Below are positions 1 through 8,750 of a DNA stretch of 52,975 nucleotides, one piece after another. Each line of letters starts with the position of its first letter. Positions within the stretch are counted from its first letter, which is position 1. The stretch is from Muribaculaceae bacterium Zag1. Lineage in GTDB: Bacteria; Bacteroidota; Bacteroidia; Bacteroidales; Muribaculaceae. A program made the position numbers and the translations under genes. The notes beneath the pieces were generated by a model that was not told where the DNA came from, searched no databases, and saw only the letters and a program-made list of their open reading frames with translations. The stretch is from assembly GCA_002633115.1 (NCBI GenBank), contig NWBJ01000069.1, forward strand, positions 57,385-110,359, written 5' to 3'.

Positions 1-47
1 CCCCAGCAGGCGGTAGCCTCCCCCCGCTGCGGGGGTTAGGGGGCTCC
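1..47. repeat. Dispersed C-rich intergenic repeat, copy 1
   Basis: The block begins CCCCAGCAGGCGGTAGCC, continues with a C-run and a CCGCTGCGGGGG hairpin, and ends TTAGGGGGCT. A second copy with the same order lies at 3118-3164, and a shorter inverted relative at 51834-51859. It ends next to the murB stop codon. It may act as a terminator for murB, but its reuse at unrelated sites points to a dispersed repeat. The window start may truncate it. Confidence 0.75.
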
Positions 48-49
48 TC

Positions 50-1075
50 TTACACCTTCTCCACTTCGGGTGTCAATTCGATGCCGAAGCGTTCGAGGAC
101 TGAGGCGGCGATGGCACGCTCCAGGGCGATGATGTCGGCCGGCTGCGCCTTGCGGTCGGGATTGGTGATAACCAGCGGCTGATTGTGCCAGACGGTGGCT
201 GGGCCCAGGCTCTTGCCCTTCCAGCCGCACTGCTCGATAAGCCATGCGGCAGGGATCTTAACCTTGCCATTTTCCATGTCGTAATGGGGTAAGGTCAGAC
301 CAGATGCAGCGGCTACGACTCGGTCGTAGACCTCGCGGTCGACCACGGGATTTTTGAAATAACTGCCGGCGCTCGGCACAACGGCCGGGTCGGGCAATTT
401 GTCGCGGCGAATAGCAGCCACGGCATCGCGCACCTCGGCCGGGGTCAGGCTCTTGGGGTCGCGGCCCTCAAAAACTTTCTTGAGAGCCGGGTATTCAATA
501 TTGGGACACGGAAATTTGTATACCAGCAATTCGACGGTATGCACGATGTAGCGGCCTTTGTTCTCTGGTGCCTTGAACATCGAGGTACGGTAACCAAAGT
601 CGCAATCCCATTGCGGAAAATAGAGTGTGTCGCCAAGCTGTTTGTCAAAGGCATGGACATCCATGGCGCGATAGCCCATCTCGGCGCCGTAGGCTCCGGC
701 GTTTTGCACCACGGCAGCGCCGACTTCGCCAGGGATTGAGGCGAGGTTCTCCAAGCCCCACAGGCCTTGGTCGGTGGTAATGCGCACCAGGTCGTCGAGC
801 TTCATGCCAGCATCGACCACAAGGTTTACGCGGTCGATCATATCCATGTATTTGATACCCTTGGCGCGGCAATGCAGCACGGCCCCGTCATAGTCCTGAG
901 TGAACAGCAGATTGCTGCCGCTGCCGATATGGATATGGCGAGGCAACTCTGCGGCAAGACGCAGCACTTCGGGTATTTCTTGCGGACGGTCATATTCGAG
1001 GAATCGGGCGCAACGCACTTTCATGCCAAAGGTGTTGTGCTCGCTGAGGTCATAATTATCTATAGTTGAAACCAT
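50..1075 (-). CDS. murB: UDP-N-acetylenolpyruvoylglucosamine reductase
   Basis: This 341-residue protein is the FAD-dependent, NADPH-using cytoplasmic enzyme that reduces UDP-GlcNAc-enolpyruvate to UDP-MurNAc in peptidoglycan precursor synthesis. The length and motifs fit type I (E. coli-like) MurB. Visible are the FAD-binding HIHIGSGSNLLF segment, the IPGEVGAAVVQNAGAYGAEM block, the FGYRTS arginine, the proton-donor serine in SAGSYFKNP and the C-terminal catalytic glutamate in LTPEVEKV. It starts at ATG 1075 with VSTIDNYDLSEHNTFG, the usual N-terminus. The stop lies only 3 nt from the C-rich repeat at 1-47. Its 5' side faces the divergent GH9 gene, with a 12-bp-arm hairpin between them. Identification is firm. 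Confidence 0.97.
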   Translation of the reverse strand: MVSTIDNYDLSEHNTFGMKVRCARFLEYDRPQEIPEVLRLAAELPRHIHIGSGSNLLFTQDYDGAVLHCRAKGIKYMDMIDRVNLVVDAGMKLDDLVRITTDQGLWGLENLASIPGEVGAAVVQNAGAYGAEMGYRAMDVHAFDKQLGDTLYFPQWDCDFGYRTSMFKAPENKGRYIVHTVELLVYKFPCPNIEYPALKKVFEGRDPKSLTPAEVRDAVAAIRRDKLPDPAVVPSAGSYFKNPVVDREVYDRVVAAASGLTLPHYDMENGKVKIPAAWLIEQCGWKGKSLGPATVWHNQPLVITNPDRKAQPADIIALERAIAASVLERFGIELTPEVEKV

Positions 1076-1120
1076 AATGCCTTTTTCTTTATAAACAACA
1101 GAAAAGCACTCATTGTTGTA

Positions 1121-1175
1121 CTAAATCGCCCCCTTTGGGGCACACCCCTTAGAGCCCCCAAAAGGGGCGATTTAG
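1121..1175. repeat. Inverted repeat between divergent murB and GH9 gene
   Basis: The arms CTAAATCGCCCC (1121-1132) and GGGGCGATTTAG (1164-1175) are perfectly complementary over 12 bp. The inner part also carries C-runs against G-runs. The two flanking genes diverge, so the hairpin is not a terminator for either. It could fold in the 5' leader of one of them or be another member of the intergenic hairpin set in this window. Confidence 0.8.
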
Positions 1176-1228
1176 GAGAGAAAACTTAAATTTATGTGAA
1201 TAAATCATAATTTACATTTAATCAATTT

Positions 1229-1256
1229 ATTGTTACAGAAATTATGAGTAATTTTG
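1229..1256 (+). promoter_or_regulatory. Possible Bacteroidetes promoter for the GH9 gene
   Basis: A TAATTTTG element (1249-1256) matches the Bacteroidetes -7 consensus TAnnTTTG. It lies 45 nt before the GH9 start. The candidate upstream element ATTG (1229-1232) sits 16 nt away, shorter than the usual 19-20, so only the -7 part is convincing. Confidence 0.5.
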
Positions 1257-1300
1257 TGACTAGAAAATCAATTCCCTAACAGGGGCTTAACTTTTAGACA

Positions 1301-3080
1301 ATGAAGAAACTAACCGTTGCGCTGACGGCGATAGCAGCCTCAGCTATGGCTCTACAAGCCGAAACTCTAATCCGTGTCAATAGCGTGGGCTACCTCACCG
1401 ATGATTCAAAGGTGGCCGTATTGCTATCCCATGAGCCAATCCAGGCTGAATCGTTCACAATCATCAATGTCGCCAATGGCAACACCGTCTCGCTCCCTGC
1501 CAAGAGCGTGGGCGAATACGCGCCCTTTGCCTCGACAGCCCGTCTCGACTTCTCATCAGTGACCGAGCCCGGCTCATACCGCATAGAAGCCGCTGGGGCC
1601 AAGTCGCCGATTTTCCGAATCAGCGATGACGCTTACGTTGGCCTCAACGAGATACCCTTGCGATACATGCGCCAGCAGCGTTGCGGCTACAACCCATTCC
1701 TGCGCGACAGCTGCCATCGCCACGACGGCGTGGTAGTGCTCCACCCCACCCTCGAGGGTCAACACATCGATGTGACCGGCGGTTGGCACGATGCCAGCGA
1801 CTACCTGCAGTACCTGACCACTTCGGCCAATGCCACCTATCAGATGCTATTTGCCTACTCGATGAATCCCGAGGCTTGGGCCGATGAGTACGATGCCGCC
1901 GGCAACCCCGGGGCAAACGGCATACCTGACATCCTCGATGAGGCTCGCTGGGGCTTGGAGTGGATGGTCAAGATGAATCCTGACAGCGCCACCTATTTCA
2001 ACCAGATTGCCGACGACCGCGACCACCGCATGGCTCAACTGCCCACTGGCGACAAGGTCGACTATGGCTGGGGCGATGGCGCAGCACGTCCCATTTACCC
2101 CTGCTATGGCGCTCCCTATGGACTGCAAAAGTACAAGAACCGCAGCCGCGGCTTGGCCAGCTCGGTAGGCAAATACGCCTCATCGTTCTCGCTCGGCAGC
2201 CAGCTGTTCAGCAAAATCGACCCCCAATTTGCCGCCGACATCGCTCAGCGTTCGGCCAACGCCTACGCTGTAGCCAAGGCTAACCCCGGCGAGTGCCAGA
2301 CTGCTTGCTGCGTGTCGCCTTATTTCTACGAGGAAGACAACTGGGCCGACGACATGGAACTCGCAGCCATCGAGATGTTCAAGGCCACAGGCGACCGCTC
2401 GTACCTGACCGATGCCATCGGCTATGGTCGTATCGAACCAGTAACTCCCTGGATGGGAGCCGATTCAGCTCGCCACTACCAGTGGTATCCCTTTGTCAAC
2501 ATCGGCCATTTCCAGATCAGCCGTCACGGTGGCGACAGGGAGAAGCAGGAATTTGTACGCAATATGCGTTCGGGTCTCAGCCGGGTGGCCGACAGGGCCG
2601 AAGGCAACCCGTTCTGCAACGGCGTGCCGGGCATCTGGTGCTCCAACAACCTCACTGTCGGCCTCATCACCCAAGCCATGCTGTATCGCCAGCTCACGGG
2701 CGATGAGCAATTCCGCGAGATGGAGACCTCGCTGCGCGACTGGCTGTTCGGAGTCAATCCCTGGGGGCAAGACAATGATCATCGGCATACGCCCCGATGT
2801 TGACTATCCCAAGGATCCGCACTCAGCGTTCACCAACCTGCACCAGTATCCCATCGATGGGGGTTTGGTCGACGGACCTGTTTACGCCTCCATCTTCAAC
2901 TCGCTGTGGGGAGTGCATCTGCGAAACGAGGACCGCTATGCGGCCTATCAGGGCGGACAGCTCGTGTATCATGATGATTACAACGACTATTCGACCAACG
3001 AGCCCACCATGGACGGCACCGCCTCCCTGACATATATGCTATCAGTGCTCGCCTCGGCAGAGAGTAAGCACCCGCGGTAA
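1301..3080 (+). pseudogene. Glycoside hydrolase family 9 (cellulase-type), frameshifted
   Basis: The first frame encodes a signal peptide (MKKLTVALTAIAASAMALQA), an N-terminal Ig-like domain (about residues 22-105) and most of an alpha/alpha6 GH9 catalytic domain, with the base-catalyst motif GGWHDASDY near residue 160. After LFGVNPWG it reads into QDNDHRHTPRC and stops at 2803. The expected continuation, KTMIIGIRPDVDYPKDPHSAF to the stop at 3080, is in the +1 frame. The switch point is the G-run at 2763-2767; four Gs instead of five would restore one 592-residue protein. The catalytic acid region (DYSTNEPTMDGTAS) lies after the shift, so the upstream product alone should be inactive. A sequencing or assembly error is possible. 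The intact protein would be an exported beta-glucan hydrolase. Confidence 0.88.
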
Positions 3081-3117
3081 AACCACGGGACACTCGACTG
3101 AAAAGCGGAGCCAGGCT

Positions 3118-3164
3118 CCCCCAGCAGGCGGCAGCCTCCCCCCCCTTTAGGGGGTTAGGGGGCT
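3118..3164. repeat. Dispersed C-rich intergenic repeat, copy 2
   Basis: This block repeats the order seen at 1-47: CCCCAGCAGGCGGCAGCC, a C-run, then GGGGTTAGGGGGCT. It lies 38 nt after the GH9 stop, on the same side as in copy 1 if both were terminators, but copy 1 follows a minus-strand gene and this one a plus-strand gene. That makes a mobile or recombining repeat more likely than a gene-specific terminator. Confidence 0.75.
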
Positions 3165-3190
3165 GGTATGTAAATTTTTCCTTAAAAAGA

Positions 3191-3224
3191 TTTTGTGGTG
3201 TGGGAAAAAATGAGTAATTTTGCA
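3191..3224 (+). promoter_or_regulatory. Promoter of rpmE2
   Basis: TTTTG (3191-3195) is followed after exactly 19 nt by TAATTTTGCA (3215-3224), a textbook Bacteroidetes sigma-70-type promoter. It predicts a leader of about 70 nt before the L31 start at 3300. Confidence 0.85.
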
Positions 3225-3299
3225 CGCCATTACGAATAAGGGCGCCCTACCAGCGCCGTACATTCAAGAATTGACAACAAAATAGAGCTCTATACAACA

Positions 3300-3554
3300 A
3301 TGAAAGAAGGAATCCATCCTAAAAATTACCGCGAAGTGGTGTTCAAAGACATGTCAAATGATGAAATCTTCATCACCCGCAGCACAGTGGCTTCGCGCGA
3401 GACTATCGAAGTAGACGGCAAGACCTATCCCCTGGTGAAGCTCGAGATCACCAGCTCGTCGCACCCCTTCTTCACCGGCAAGCAGAAGCTGGTGGACACC
3501 GCAGGCCGCGTCGACAAGTTCATGAGCCGCTACGGCAACCGCAACAAGAAATAA
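3300..3554 (+). CDS. rpmE2: 50S ribosomal protein L31, type B
   Basis: This 84-residue protein is a component of the large ribosomal subunit that contributes to the bridge between subunits. It starts [17 protein letters not shown] and ends [16 protein letters not shown], both signatures of L31. The zinc-binding CxxC of type A L31 is absent, which defines the zinc-independent type B paralogue. It is monocistronic here, with a strong promoter upstream and an intrinsic terminator just downstream, as expected for a highly expressed ribosomal gene. The identification is secure. Confidence 0.97.
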   Translation: MKEGIHPKNYREVVFKDMSNDEIFITRSTVASRETIEVDGKTYPLVKLEITSSSHPFFTGKQKLVDTAGRVDKFMSRYGNRNKK

Positions 3555-3574
3555 TCCCCACCACGGATATATCT

Positions 3575-3612
3575 AAAAAAGGAAGCATCCCCATCAGGAT
3601 GCTTCCTTTTTT
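3575..3612 (+). terminator. Intrinsic terminator of rpmE2
   Basis: A perfect 10-bp stem GGAAGCATCC/GGATGCTTCC (3581-3590/3597-3606) with a 6-nt loop is preceded by an A-run and followed by six T residues. It lies 26 nt after the rpmE2 stop and would work in both directions. Confidence 0.92.
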
Positions 3613-3740
3613 ATTCTACACAGATTTTATTCTACACAGATTTTATTCTACACATAGGCGACCCTACAGGCCGCATGGGAGAGCGATTTATTGGCACTCC
3701 TACACAGAGGCGCACCCTACGGGACGCATGGGAGAGGAAT
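3611..3740. repeat. Short direct repeats in the rpmE2/rubrerythrin gap
   Basis: The word TTATTCTACACAGATT occurs in about three head-to-tail copies (3611-3655). Next come two diverged copies of a roughly 38-nt unit that starts CTACACA and ends CGCATGGGAGAG (3647-3684 and 3699-3736). The gap lies between convergent genes. No ORF is visible here. Confidence 0.7.
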
Positions 3741-3754
3741 GCCACACATAAGGA

Positions 3755-4309
3755 TTAATAGTTCTCGGCGCGCACCTGGAAGTATGCCTGCGGGTGGGCG
3801 CATACCGGGCAAACAGCCGGAGCCTCCTTGCCAACCACGATGTGGCCGCAGTTGGAGCACTGCCATACGGCTTCGCCATCCTTTGAGAACACCTTGCGGT
3901 CCTCGATATTCTTGAGCAGCTTGCGGTAGCGCTCCTCGTGCTCGCGTTCGATGCGGGCTACGCCCTCCATCTTAGCGGCAATCTCGTCGAAGCCCTCTTC
4001 GCGAGCCTCGCGAGCCATGCGCTCGTACATGTCGGTCCATTCGTAGTTCTCGCCAGCGGCAGCCTCGGCCAGATTCTCCTCGGTGGTGCCGATGGCGCCT
4101 CCGTTGAGGTATTTGTACCAGAGCTTGGCATGCTCCTGCTCGTTCTTGGCTGTTTCCTCGAATATGGCAGCCATCTGCACATATCCGTCCTTCTTGGCCT
4201 TGGAGGCGAAGTAGGTGTATTTGTTGCGGGCCATTGATTCGCCGGCAAAAGCGTCCTTGAGGTTCTGCTCGGTCTTAGTGCCCTTGAGGGATTTTTTTTC
4301 TGTGCTCAT
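3755..4309 (-). CDS. rbr: Rubrerythrin
   Basis: This 184-residue non-heme iron protein reduces hydrogen peroxide in the cytoplasm of anaerobes. The N-terminal ferritin-like four-helix diiron domain (about residues 10-145) shows the ligand motifs [22 protein letters not shown] and IEREHEERY. The C-terminal rubredoxin-like domain (about 147-184) has CSNCG and CPVCAHP, which would bind a single FeS4 iron. The length is normal. A perfect -7 element lies 70 nt upstream on the minus strand. It is a single-gene unit for oxidative-stress defence. Confidence 0.97.
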   Translation of the reverse strand: MSTEKKSLKGTKTEQNLKDAFAGESMARNKYTYFASKAKKDGYVQMAAIFEETAKNEQEHAKLWYKYLNGGAIGTTEENLAEAAAGENYEWTDMYERMAREAREEGFDEIAAKMEGVARIEREHEERYRKLLKNIEDRKVFSKDGEAVWQCSNCGHIVVGKEAPAVCPVCAHPQAYFQVRAENY

Positions 4310-4378
4310 ACAATAAATTGAATGAATGTGGTTAATACGAAATTTAGTCTCTTAGGATTTCTCTCTATTGGAAATCGG

Positions 4379-4388
4379 TACAAAGTTA
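4379..4388 (-). promoter_or_regulatory. -7 element of the rubrerythrin promoter
   Basis: The minus strand reads TAACTTTGTA, a full match to TAnnTTTGnA, 70 nt upstream of the rubrerythrin ATG. No clear TTTG is seen at the expected upstream distance, so only the core element is claimed. Confidence 0.65.
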
Positions 4389-4496
4389 GCACAAAAAATC
4401 GAATCATCATACGCTAATAGATTAAAAAATCACCGATGACCAAAAAATCACCTATATTTGACGAAAATTATGCCATCGAAATAAAAGAATTATTAC

Positions 4497-4504
4497 TAAC
4501 TTTG
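4497..4504 (+). promoter_or_regulatory. -7 element upstream of the DUF2264 gene
   Basis: TAACTTTG lies 41 nt upstream of the ATG at 4545 and matches the Bacteroidetes -7 consensus. The upstream element is not clear. Confidence 0.6.
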
Positions 4505-4544
4505 CCATATCGACAACAACCGATTATTCACATCACCCTAAATC

Positions 4545-6533
4545 ATGAGACGCTTCATCTCCATATTCCTTATCCTATCCGTGGCCCTCGGCGCAATGGC
4601 CGAGCAAAAGGGCAAGCAAGTGTTCACCATCACCGACCCCGACTATGAGCTCAGCCCGTACACCGGCCTGACGCGCAAGCACTGGGTGCAAGCCGCCGAG
4701 TATCTGCTTGACGGAGCCTTCGGCTACATCCACAACCTCGACGACCCGATGTATTTCCCCAAGCAGCTCGACAAGACCTACCCTAACAATGAGGCGAGCG
4801 TGCCGGTCGCAAAACTCGAGGGCTTGGCCCGCACATTCTTCCTATCGGCTCCGCTGCTGAGAGAGAATCCCGACCTAACCTTCAACGGCATCAAGTGCGC
4901 CGACTATTATCGCCATCAGGTGTTGAGCCTGGTCGACCCAGAGAGTCCTAACCTTATACCCTTCCCACCCACTAGCCCTACGCAGACCATGCTTGAGCTT
5001 GGCGCCATCTGCCTGTCGCTCAAGCTGTCGCAGCCTGTAGTATGGGATACATTTACCCAGGAGCAAAAAGACCGCTTGGCCGAGATGCTCAAGAGCTACG
5101 GCGAGGGCCCAACGATCAGCAGCAACTGGCAATTCTTCAACTCATTCATCCTGAGTTTCCTCAAAGACCAAGGTTACCAAATCAACGAGGAGTATCTCAG
5201 AGAGCGCCTCGTCAACCTTCTGGCTCTGTATCGCGGCGAGGGATGGTACAACGATGTACCAGCCTACGACTACTACAGCATGTGGGCATTCCAGACCTAC
5301 GGCCCCCTGTTGGCTATGCTCTACGGCGAGAAACAATACCCCGACCTGGCCGAACAATTCCTGAGCCACCAGCAAGACATGCTGGATAATTATCCCTATA
5401 TGTTCGCACGTGACGGCCGCATGAACATGTGGGGCCGCAGCCTCCCCTACCGCTTCGCCTCAGTGGCTCCATTCACCCTGCTCGACCGTCCCGGTCTGAA
5501 GAATGTGAATTTCGGTTGGCTGCGCCAGATATCCTCAGCCACGCTGATGCAATTCATGGGCCATCCCGACTTTATGCAGGACGGGGTGCCGACCATGGGA
5601 TTCTACGGCCCATTCGCCCCGTGCGTGCAAATCTACAGCTGCCGAGGCAGCGTGTACTGGATGGGCAAGGCTTTCTTCAACTTGCTCATGCCCGAGGATT
5701 CGCCCTACTGGACTGCTGTGGAAAATCAAGGCCCTTGGGAAACCGAACTTAAGCCCGGTAGCTCGTACGACCGTTTCCAGCCAGCCACAAACTTGATGAT
5801 TACCGATTACCCCGACTGCGGGGGCGCCGAGATGCGCTCGTGGTGCCACGAGACAGTGGCGGGAGACTGGCAGAAATTCCGCAGTTCGGAGAATTACAAC
5901 AAGCTGGCCTACCACACCGAATTTCCATGGATGGCCGATGGCCCCGACGGACTGGTATCGATGAACTACGCCACCCTCAACCCCAAAGGCGAGTGGGAGG
6001 TGCTACGCCTATATGAATTCCAGAGCTATGACGATGGCGTGTATCGACGCGATGCCGTGCTTGAAAGCGATTCGGCCTACAAATACCAGCTCGCCGACAT
6101 CACGATGGCCGACGGGGTGCTGCGCATCGACCGCTTCACCACGCCACAGGCCACCACTGTGCATCTTGGCACCTACTCGCTGCCGGATTTGGGCAAAGGG
6201 ATAACGAGCAAAGCTATCGCCAACAAAGATGGGCGCAAAGCCGTAATCATCGACAATGGACAATACCAAGTGGCAGCCGTCACTCTCAGCGGCTGGGACA
6301 GAATCGAGGACGCCCGCGGCAGCGGACTGCATCCCATGGCAGAAGATTGCGCAGTAGTCATCACCCAAAAGCAAGCCACCTCTGGCACCACTATGCTGGC
6401 GACATTGCACCTGTGGAAAAAATCAGACTCGCCATTCACCCCATCAGAACTTTTCCCTGACATCCGCATATCAGAGCAAGACGATGCCATCACTGTGACT
6501 ATGGCCGATGGCTCGACCAAGAAATTGCAGTGA
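4545..6533 (+). CDS. DUF2264 domain-containing exported protein
   Basis: This 662-residue protein begins with a signal peptide ([21 protein letters not shown]). The N-terminal two thirds match DUF2264: [20 protein letters not shown], the [15 protein letters not shown] region, and [20 protein letters not shown]. This domain is predicted to be an alpha/alpha toroid, as in polysaccharide lyases and unsaturated glucuronyl hydrolases. The C-terminal third is probably beta-rich. Such proteins are often found among Bacteroidetes polysaccharide-use genes, but I cannot assign a substrate and there is no SusC/SusD pair nearby. It is a single-gene unit with a -7 element upstream. The family call is good; the enzymatic role is inference. 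Confidence 0.85.
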   Translation: MRRFISIFLILSVALGAMAEQKGKQVFTITDPDYELSPYTGLTRKHWVQAAEYLLDGAFGYIHNLDDPMYFPKQLDKTYPNNEASVPVAKLEGLARTFFLSAPLLRENPDLTFNGIKCADYYRHQVLSLVDPESPNLIPFPPTSPTQTMLELGAICLSLKLSQPVVWDTFTQEQKDRLAEMLKSYGEGPTISSNWQFFNSFILSFLKDQGYQINEEYLRERLVNLLALYRGEGWYNDVPAYDYYSMWAFQTYGPLLAMLYGEKQYPDLAEQFLSHQQDMLDNYPYMFARDGRMNMWGRSLPYRFASVAPFTLLDRPGLKNVNFGWLRQISSATLMQFMGHPDFMQDGVPTMGFYGPFAPCVQIYSCRGSVYWMGKAFFNLLMPEDSPYWTAVENQGPWETELKPGSSYDRFQPATNLMITDYPDCGGAEMRSWCHETVAGDWQKFRSSENYNKLAYHTEFPWMADGPDGLVSMNYATLNPKGEWEVLRLYEFQSYDDGVYRRDAVLESDSAYKYQLADITMADGVLRIDRFTTPQATTVHLGTYSLPDLGKGITSKAIANKDGRKAVIIDNGQYQVAAVTLSGWDRIEDARGSGLHPMAEDCAVVITQKQATSGTTMLATLHLWKKSDSPFTPSELFPDIRISEQDDAITVTMADGSTKKLQ

Positions 6534-6542
6534 CAACACCCA

Positions 6543-6743
6543 TTAAGCATTCGCTTCACCCACGGAGACGATTAATATCGAATCTCCGGGGTGAATGATT
6601 GTGTACGGCCACAAGCATCGCTTCACCAACTTTTTGTTGATGGCAACAGCAGCGCGCCCGACTATGCCCAGGCGCTTCAGCATCTCTTCGATTGAGCTTC
6701 CGTCAGGAAAAGTGCCCTTAATATTATCCTCTCTTAGCAGCAT
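6543..6743 (-). CDS. ThiS/MoaD-like beta-grasp mini-protein lacking the C-terminal Gly-Gly
   Basis: This 66-residue protein resembles the ThiS sulfur carrier in layout. It has a first beta hairpin ending FPDGSSIEEMLKRLGI, then GRAAVAINKKLVKRCLWPYTIIHPGDSILIV, the usual ThiS core of AVA-N-x-LV-x-x-x-W and a late GD turn. True ThiS and MoaD end in Gly-Gly, which is adenylated and thiolated. This one ends SVGEANA with no Gly-Gly and no frameshift that would restore it. It therefore probably does not carry sulfur and may be a structural or regulatory relative. It diverges from nagB through a symmetric promoter. There is no thiamine or molybdopterin gene nearby. Its reality is likely from the promoter and conserved pattern; its function is unknown. 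Confidence 0.65.
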   Translation of the reverse strand: MLLREDNIKGTFPDGSSIEEMLKRLGIVGRAAVAINKKLVKRCLWPYTIIHPGDSILIVSVGEANA

Positions 6744-6768
6744 AATGTCAAATCAGATTATTCTACGG

Positions 6769-6818
6769 CAAATATAGCGATTTTTATGGGAATTTCCAAA
6801 AAAATCGCTACCTTTGCA
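6769..6818. promoter_or_regulatory. Mirror-symmetric divergent promoter/operator (ThiS-like gene and nagB)
   Basis: A 36-bp near-palindrome has perfect 11-bp arms TAGCGATTTTT (6775-6785) and AAAAATCGCTA (6800-6810). The outer TA of each arm is the first TA of a -7 element: TACCTTTG on plus (6809-6816) for nagB and TATATTTG on minus (6776-6769) for the ThiS-like gene. On minus, TTTG (6800-6797) sits 20 nt upstream of its -7 element; the plus equivalent is the weaker TATG (6785-6788). One dimeric regulator could control both genes. Confidence 0.75.
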
Positions 6819-6882
6819 GACTAAATCCCTAAATTTTTGTCAGACGCCCCAACTCGGGGCCTCCAATCATAAAAACTGATAG

Positions 6883-7668
6883 ATGAGACTTGTAATCGAA
6901 AAAGACTACGACGCAATGTCGCGCTGGGCTGCCGACTATGTGGCCGCTCGCATCAACGCCGCCAACCCTACCCCGGAGCATCCTTTCGTGCTCGGATGCC
7001 CCACCGGCAGTTCTCCACTGGGAATGTATCGCGCCCTGATTGACCTGTACAAGGAGGGTAAAGTATCGTTCAAGAATGTTGTGACATTCAACATGGATGA
7101 ATACTGTGGAATACCTGAGGACCATGAGCAGAGCTACCACACATTCATGTGGACCAACTTCTTCTCGCACATCGATATCAAGAAGGAAAATGTGAACTTC
7201 CTCGACGGCAACGCTGCCGACATCGAGGCTGAGTGCAAGCGTTACGAGGATAAGATCAAGAGCTACGGAGGCGTAGACCTCTTCATGGGCGGCGTGGGCC
7301 AGGACGGCCACATTGCCTTCAACGAGCCGGGCTCGTCGCTCGCTTCTCGCACTCGTCAGATGGCCCTCACCACTGACACCATCATCGCCAACTCGCGATT
7401 CTTCGGGGGCGACCTCAACGCAGTGCCCAAGACTGCCCTCACCGTGGGCGTAGGCACCGTGATGGATGCCCGCACCGTGTTATTGCTGGTCAACGGCCAC
7501 GCCAAATCGCGCGCCTTGTACCACGGCGTAGAGGGTGGCATCACCCAGATGTGGACCATCTCGGCCCTGCAGTTCCACCCCGATGCCATCATCGCTTGCG
7601 ACGAGGCTGCCTGCGATGACCTCAAGGTATCAACCTACCGCTACTACAAGGACATTGAACATAAGTAA
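6883..7668 (+). CDS. nagB: Glucosamine-6-phosphate deaminase
   Basis: This 261-residue cytoplasmic enzyme converts glucosamine-6-phosphate to fructose-6-phosphate and ammonia, the exit step of amino-sugar catabolism. Diagnostic motifs are [16 protein letters not shown] (phosphate binding), the catalytic aspartate in FNMDEYCGI, and [19 protein letters not shown] with the ring-opening histidine and its glutamate partner. The length is normal for a hexameric NagB. It is transcribed alone from the divergent promoter shared with the ThiS-like gene. Tandem GAGTTAT words begin at its stop codon. Confidence 0.97.
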   Translation: MRLVIEKDYDAMSRWAADYVAARINAANPTPEHPFVLGCPTGSSPLGMYRALIDLYKEGKVSFKNVVTFNMDEYCGIPEDHEQSYHTFMWTNFFSHIDIKKENVNFLDGNAADIEAECKRYEDKIKSYGGVDLFMGGVGQDGHIAFNEPGSSLASRTRQMALTTDTIIANSRFFGGDLNAVPKTALTVGVGTVMDARTVLLLVNGHAKSRALYHGVEGGITQMWTISALQFHPDAIIACDEAACDDLKVSTYRYYKDIEHK

Positions 7669-7740
7669 TGAGTTATGAGTTATGAGTTATGAGTTATGAG
7701 TCCCCCGGATGGTTACTCATAACTCACAACTCATAACTAC
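7666..7740. repeat. GAGTTAT-word inverted array between nagB and DUF3108 gene
   Basis: Four and a half tandem 9-nt words (TGAGTTATG type) begin at the nagB stop codon (7666-7700). A short CCCCCGGATGG core follows, then three inverted words (ACTCATAACTCACAACTC and so on, 7715-7738). The whole can fold into one long imperfect hairpin. The same word reappears in one orientation at 45853-45892, directly against the amidase start codon. It may terminate nagB, but its word structure links it to the wider repeat set. Confidence 0.85.
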
Positions 7741-7750
7741 ATTAAACCTT

Positions 7751-7784
7751 TTTGGTCTGAAACACTCTAATGTTTCAGACCAAA
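7751..7784 (+). terminator. Perfect 14-bp hairpin just upstream of the DUF3108 start
   Basis: TTTGGTCTGAAACA (7751-7764) and TGTTTCAGACCAAA (7771-7784) are perfectly complementary around a 6-nt loop, followed by TTTTAAT. It ends 11 nt before the DUF3108 ATG. It could terminate nagB transcription or act as a leader hairpin that hides the next gene's start. The short distance to the ATG is unusual. Confidence 0.7.
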
Positions 7785-7795
7785 TTTTAATCGAA

Positions 7796-8545
7796 ATGAA
7801 GAAAATACTCATAGCCATAATGGCACTGGGAGCTACATTGTGGGCCAGCGCCTACAATTTTCCCGACGAGACTATCAGCTACAAGGTGATGTACAAATGG
7901 GGCCTGATTAACAAAAAAGCCGGCACCGTCGACATACATCTTAAGAACCACGACGACCGATACCAGTCGGTGCTGACTGGAGCCTCAGCCTCCTGGGCCG
8001 ACAAGTTTTTTAAAGTACGCGACACCCTCTACACCGAGATGTACAAGGAATCGTTGCAGCCACTGCGCTACGAGAAGATAGCCCACGAGGGCAACGATGA
8101 CAAGCACGACACCGTAATATTCAGTTACAACGGCAACACTGTCACTGGCCAGTGCACGCGCTTGGAGAAGCGCGACGGAAAGGTGCGCAAGGACGAGCAA
8201 CGCACACTCGAGGCCGAGGGCGAAACCCTCGACATGCTCTGCTCCTTTTACTACATGCGCAACCTGCCATTTGAGGACTGGAGCCCCAACCACAAAGTGA
8301 CAGTGAATATCTTCTCGGGCAAGCGCAAGGAGCTGCTCACAATCCAGTATCATGGCAGCGAAATGGTGGAATATGACAATCACAAATACGATTGTTACAA
8401 AATTACATTCATTTTCACCTCTGATGGCAAGGAAAAGACCAGCGATGACATGTATGCCTGGATCGACAAGACATCGCGGATACCCGTCAAACTGGAGGGA
8501 AAACTGCCGCTGGGCAGCATAAAATGCTTTTACATAACAGATTAA
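7796..8545 (+). CDS. DUF3108 domain-containing exported protein
   Basis: The ATG at 7796 (MKKILIAIMALGATLWASA) gives a clean signal peptide; an earlier in-frame start would place the protein across the hairpin and repeat. The mature part, about 230 residues, matches the DUF3108 pattern: YKVMYKWGLINKKAGTVDI at the start, a FYYMRNLPF segment mid-protein and MYAWIDKTSRIPVKLEGKLPLGSI at the end. This suggests a periplasmic or outer-membrane-facing beta-rich protein resembling LolA/LppX-type folds. The function is unknown. A terminator follows directly. Confidence 0.88.
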   Translation: MKKILIAIMALGATLWASAYNFPDETISYKVMYKWGLINKKAGTVDIHLKNHDDRYQSVLTGASASWADKFFKVRDTLYTEMYKESLQPLRYEKIAHEGNDDKHDTVIFSYNGNTVTGQCTRLEKRDGKVRKDEQRTLEAEGETLDMLCSFYYMRNLPFEDWSPNHKVTVNIFSGKRKELLTIQYHGSEMVEYDNHKYDCYKITFIFTSDGKEKTSDDMYAWIDKTSRIPVKLEGKLPLGSIKCFYITD

Positions 8546-8551
8546 GACCAA

Positions 8552-8612
8552 CAAAAAAGGCGACTCTCACGAGCCGCCTATTTTTCAACCTATGATTCAC
8601 TTATTGAATCCG
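8552..8612 (-). ncRNA. Candidate short RNA, minus strand
   Basis: On the minus strand TTG (8646-8644) is followed 20 nt later by TAACTTTGTA (8623-8614), a very good promoter. No ORF follows. The predicted transcript starts near 8610 with the hairpin GATTCA-ataag-TGAATC (8610-8594) and ends at the bidirectional terminator (8585-8558), giving an RNA of about 55-60 nt. It would be 3'-adjacent and tail-to-tail with the DUF3108 gene. This is inferred only from signals. Confidence 0.4.
8558..8585. terminator. Bidirectional terminator after the DUF3108 gene
   Basis: AGGCGACTC (8558-8566) pairs with GAGCCGCCT (8571-8579) with one mismatch and a TCAC loop. A-run and T-run flank both sides. It ends the DUF3108 transcript and, on minus, the possible short RNA that starts near 8610. 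Confidence 0.85.
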
Positions 8613-8750
8613 ATACAAAGTTATTCCTTATTTTTGAATTGACCAACACTCTTTGCATTATTTAATGATTAGAAACACAATTTTTAACAATTAACTACTC
8701 CCAAAGGGTAAAAAATCGGTCAAAATGCGTCTATTCAGTAGAGTTTTTGG

